The position numbers were made by a program, and so were the translations under genes. The notes below the pieces were generated by a model. That model saw only the letters and a list, made by a program, of their open reading frames with translations, was not told the DNA's origin and did not search any database. A stretch of DNA of 64,000 nt from Neocallimastix lanati (nom. inval.). Lineage: Eukaryota; Neocallimastigomycota; Neocallimastigomycetes; Neocallimastigales; Neocallimastigaceae. How positions within the stretch are numbered: the first letter of the stretch is position 1; the number at the start of each line of letters is the position of its first letter. Shown here piece by piece: positions 62,250 through 64,000 of the stretch. Location: the NCBI GenBank assembly GCA_016946835.1, contig JACVTC010000173.1, forward strand, positions 93,501 through 157,500, read 5' to 3'.

Positions 62250-63214
62250 TATTTTCAAAAATTTTCCGTCTTTGATATATAATTATTAATGAAATGTAAA
62301 GACTTATAATATACATTCTTCTCTGTTACGAAATCCATACTGTTCAGGTCTTATAAATCTTCATCAATTCCATATTTAGAGATTCTATTAGCTATGATTT
62401 TTACTATAATTTTTAATCCATTATTGATAAGAGAGATGCCACGATAGTTATTACAATCTGATGGATTGCCCCTTTTTATGGAATAGAAACTATTGATGCG
62501 TTATTCCATAATTTTTTGGGAAATCACCATTCCAAATACGATTGATTAAGGCTTTGAGACATTTAAAGCCAGATGAAATATTACTATTATTATCACTTGA
62601 TCCTTCTGAATCATCTTTACAAGGAATCAAAGCTTTTTAAAGAATTTCAAAATGAAATTGGAATCCCATCAGGACCACAAGCTTTGCTTTTAAAGTTTAT
62701 AAGCATAAATGAGATTGCTTTTCGCTAATTTTTCTTTCTTTTGCTAATAGCTTGGTTAATATCCCATTCTTGTTGCCTTGGTCTTCCCAAAAATTCCTTA
62801 GTGCATCAGAATCTTTTCCAGTAATCTTTAGAAAGACTATGACCTGAAGAATTCACGACCCTAAGAAATTTATAAAATGAGAATGCCAAGCTTTTTTAAT
62901 TTTTTTCATCTGAGGAAGAAACAAATTCATTGTTTTTTTTTTTAATTGGATAAGAGACCATTAAAGATTTGATTATTTCATTTTTTTTTTTTTGTATTTC
63001 TTTTTTAACCCATTTCCCTGTTTTCTTACTATCCTTTTTTAAGAGCTAATAAAACATCCAATTTTAATCTAATATAAATATCCTTTTTTTTATTTTCTTC
63101 CTAAATTCGTTATATATATATATTTTTTTATGAATTTGATTCACATAGTCTATTATAACGAGTCAAACTATTTTTAACAAATTCATTAGAATTATTTGCA
63201 GAAATATAATGCTT

Positions 63215-63245
<31 letters not shown>

Positions 63246-64000
63246 GTGTTTAATATGTTTTACCTTTTCGAAGACAATAAAAAAAACAATTTTTTACGGG
63301 ACATTCTAAACATCGCTTTTCTGATTTCTGTTGAAGATGTAATCGATAAAATCCTTTCGCAATGGAATTCGTAGTGTTAATGAAACTTTTTTTTTTTCAA
63401 TTCTACAATCGACTGAAAAGTTCTTCAATTATATCCTAATTCTTCAACTATGAATCTCAAATTTATTGTGATGATATATTTCTTTCCTTTTGTTCAAGAC
63501 ATTTATACCTATCCCATCTTACAAATTTTTATGGGAACAAAAATGAATCATCTGTGGTAGTTTTCTTAACAAGAAACTACGAGAGGTTATATGATCAGAT
63601 ACAGAAACAAAAACAGAAGGATAGTAAATAAGCACTACTTGATATTTTTTAACAGTATACTTGAGCTGACTAAAACCTAATCAATATCTGATTGGATATC
63701 TACCTCTAATCCATTGAAATAAAGGTGAATCAACCCACATTAATCGTTAATAAGAATAAATCAGTTAATAAACCCAGTTATCAAGGTTACTATTGGTTAA
63801 TTTATCTTGTAAATAAATCAGTAGTACTCATCTTAAAGTCTCCATGAAAAAAAAAAAAAAAGAGATGGGGTGATTATGTGATTCTGAAGTCATGTGTGAA
63901 AGCCTCAGAGAATACATTATCGGACATGTAATGAAGGTCTTCTTTCTTAGTGGGAAGTAAAAAGACAATACCTACAGAATAGAACAGTTAAGAGTGAGTG
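62250..64000 (-). pseudogene. LINE endonuclease and reverse transcriptase, decayed, runs past window end
   Basis: Minus strand, broken frames. In order: an endonuclease piece with HGDFK (63832-63850) and, about 80 codons on, SDH (63591-63599), the two catalytic blocks of AP-type LINE endonucleases. Then a linker, then polymerase blocks KACGPDGIP (62660-62690), NNYRGISLINN (62427-62460) and PEQYGFRNREE (62318-62350). Multiple stops (for example TGA right after GIPISF) and several frame changes show it is dead. The 5' end lies beyond the window. Clade not determinable from these fragments. Confidence 0.8.

Overview
The window is extremely AT-rich eukaryotic DNA with long homopolymers, AAT and AAAT microsatellites and short GT-AG introns. 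It encodes fungal-type proteins: a Zn(II)2Cys6 transcription factor pair, a large ankyrin protein, a chromodomain-bearing Ty3/gypsy element, and TmcB/TmcC-like membrane proteins. This mix fits an anaerobic gut fungus (Neocallimastigomycota) best. No genus can be named from the sequence, and a chytrid relative is not excluded.

Layout. 1-10.7 kb: two tandem, same-strand paralogous Zn2Cys6 regulators. The first is cut by the window start and swollen with poly-Asn; the second is complete with 5 exons. 11.6-14.9 kb (minus): an ankyrin-repeat protein interrupted by one frameshift. 15.8-16.2 kb: an AGTAAT satellite. 18.0-28.9 kb: a nested transposon. A structurally intact Ty3/gypsy chromovirus (774-bp LTRs that look identical, 5-bp target duplication CTTTG) sits inside the RNase H region of a decayed Ty1/copia element on the minus strand. 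The gypsy element has an 11-nt self-complementarity between its LTR and the base next to the LTR, as expected for Tf1-type self-priming. 29.9-30.5 kb: a lone hypothetical 3' exon. 30.7-31.9 kb: a miniature LTR element (TRIM-like) with target duplication TTAAT.

33.2-42.1 kb and 44.8-53.6 kb (minus): the most striking part, two tandem paralogous genes of 27 exons each. I could align them exon by exon, and nearly every exon has the same length and phase, including microexons of 11, 17, 18, 19 and 21 nt. Each encodes a membrane protein of about 1,230-1,240 residues that resembles the TmcB/TmcC family. A decayed gypsy chromodomain fragment lies between them. 53.6-64 kb is gene-poor: AT-rich filler, a less AT-rich block at 56-57.9 kb with palindromes and an inverted terminal-like motif, then minus-strand pieces of a broken non-LTR (LINE) retrotransposon running off the right end.

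The genes do not form one pathway. The region is accessory chromosome: tandem paralogues of fast-growing families separated by transposon wreckage. All intron-exon calls are read by eye from paralogue comparison and splice signals, without transcript support.
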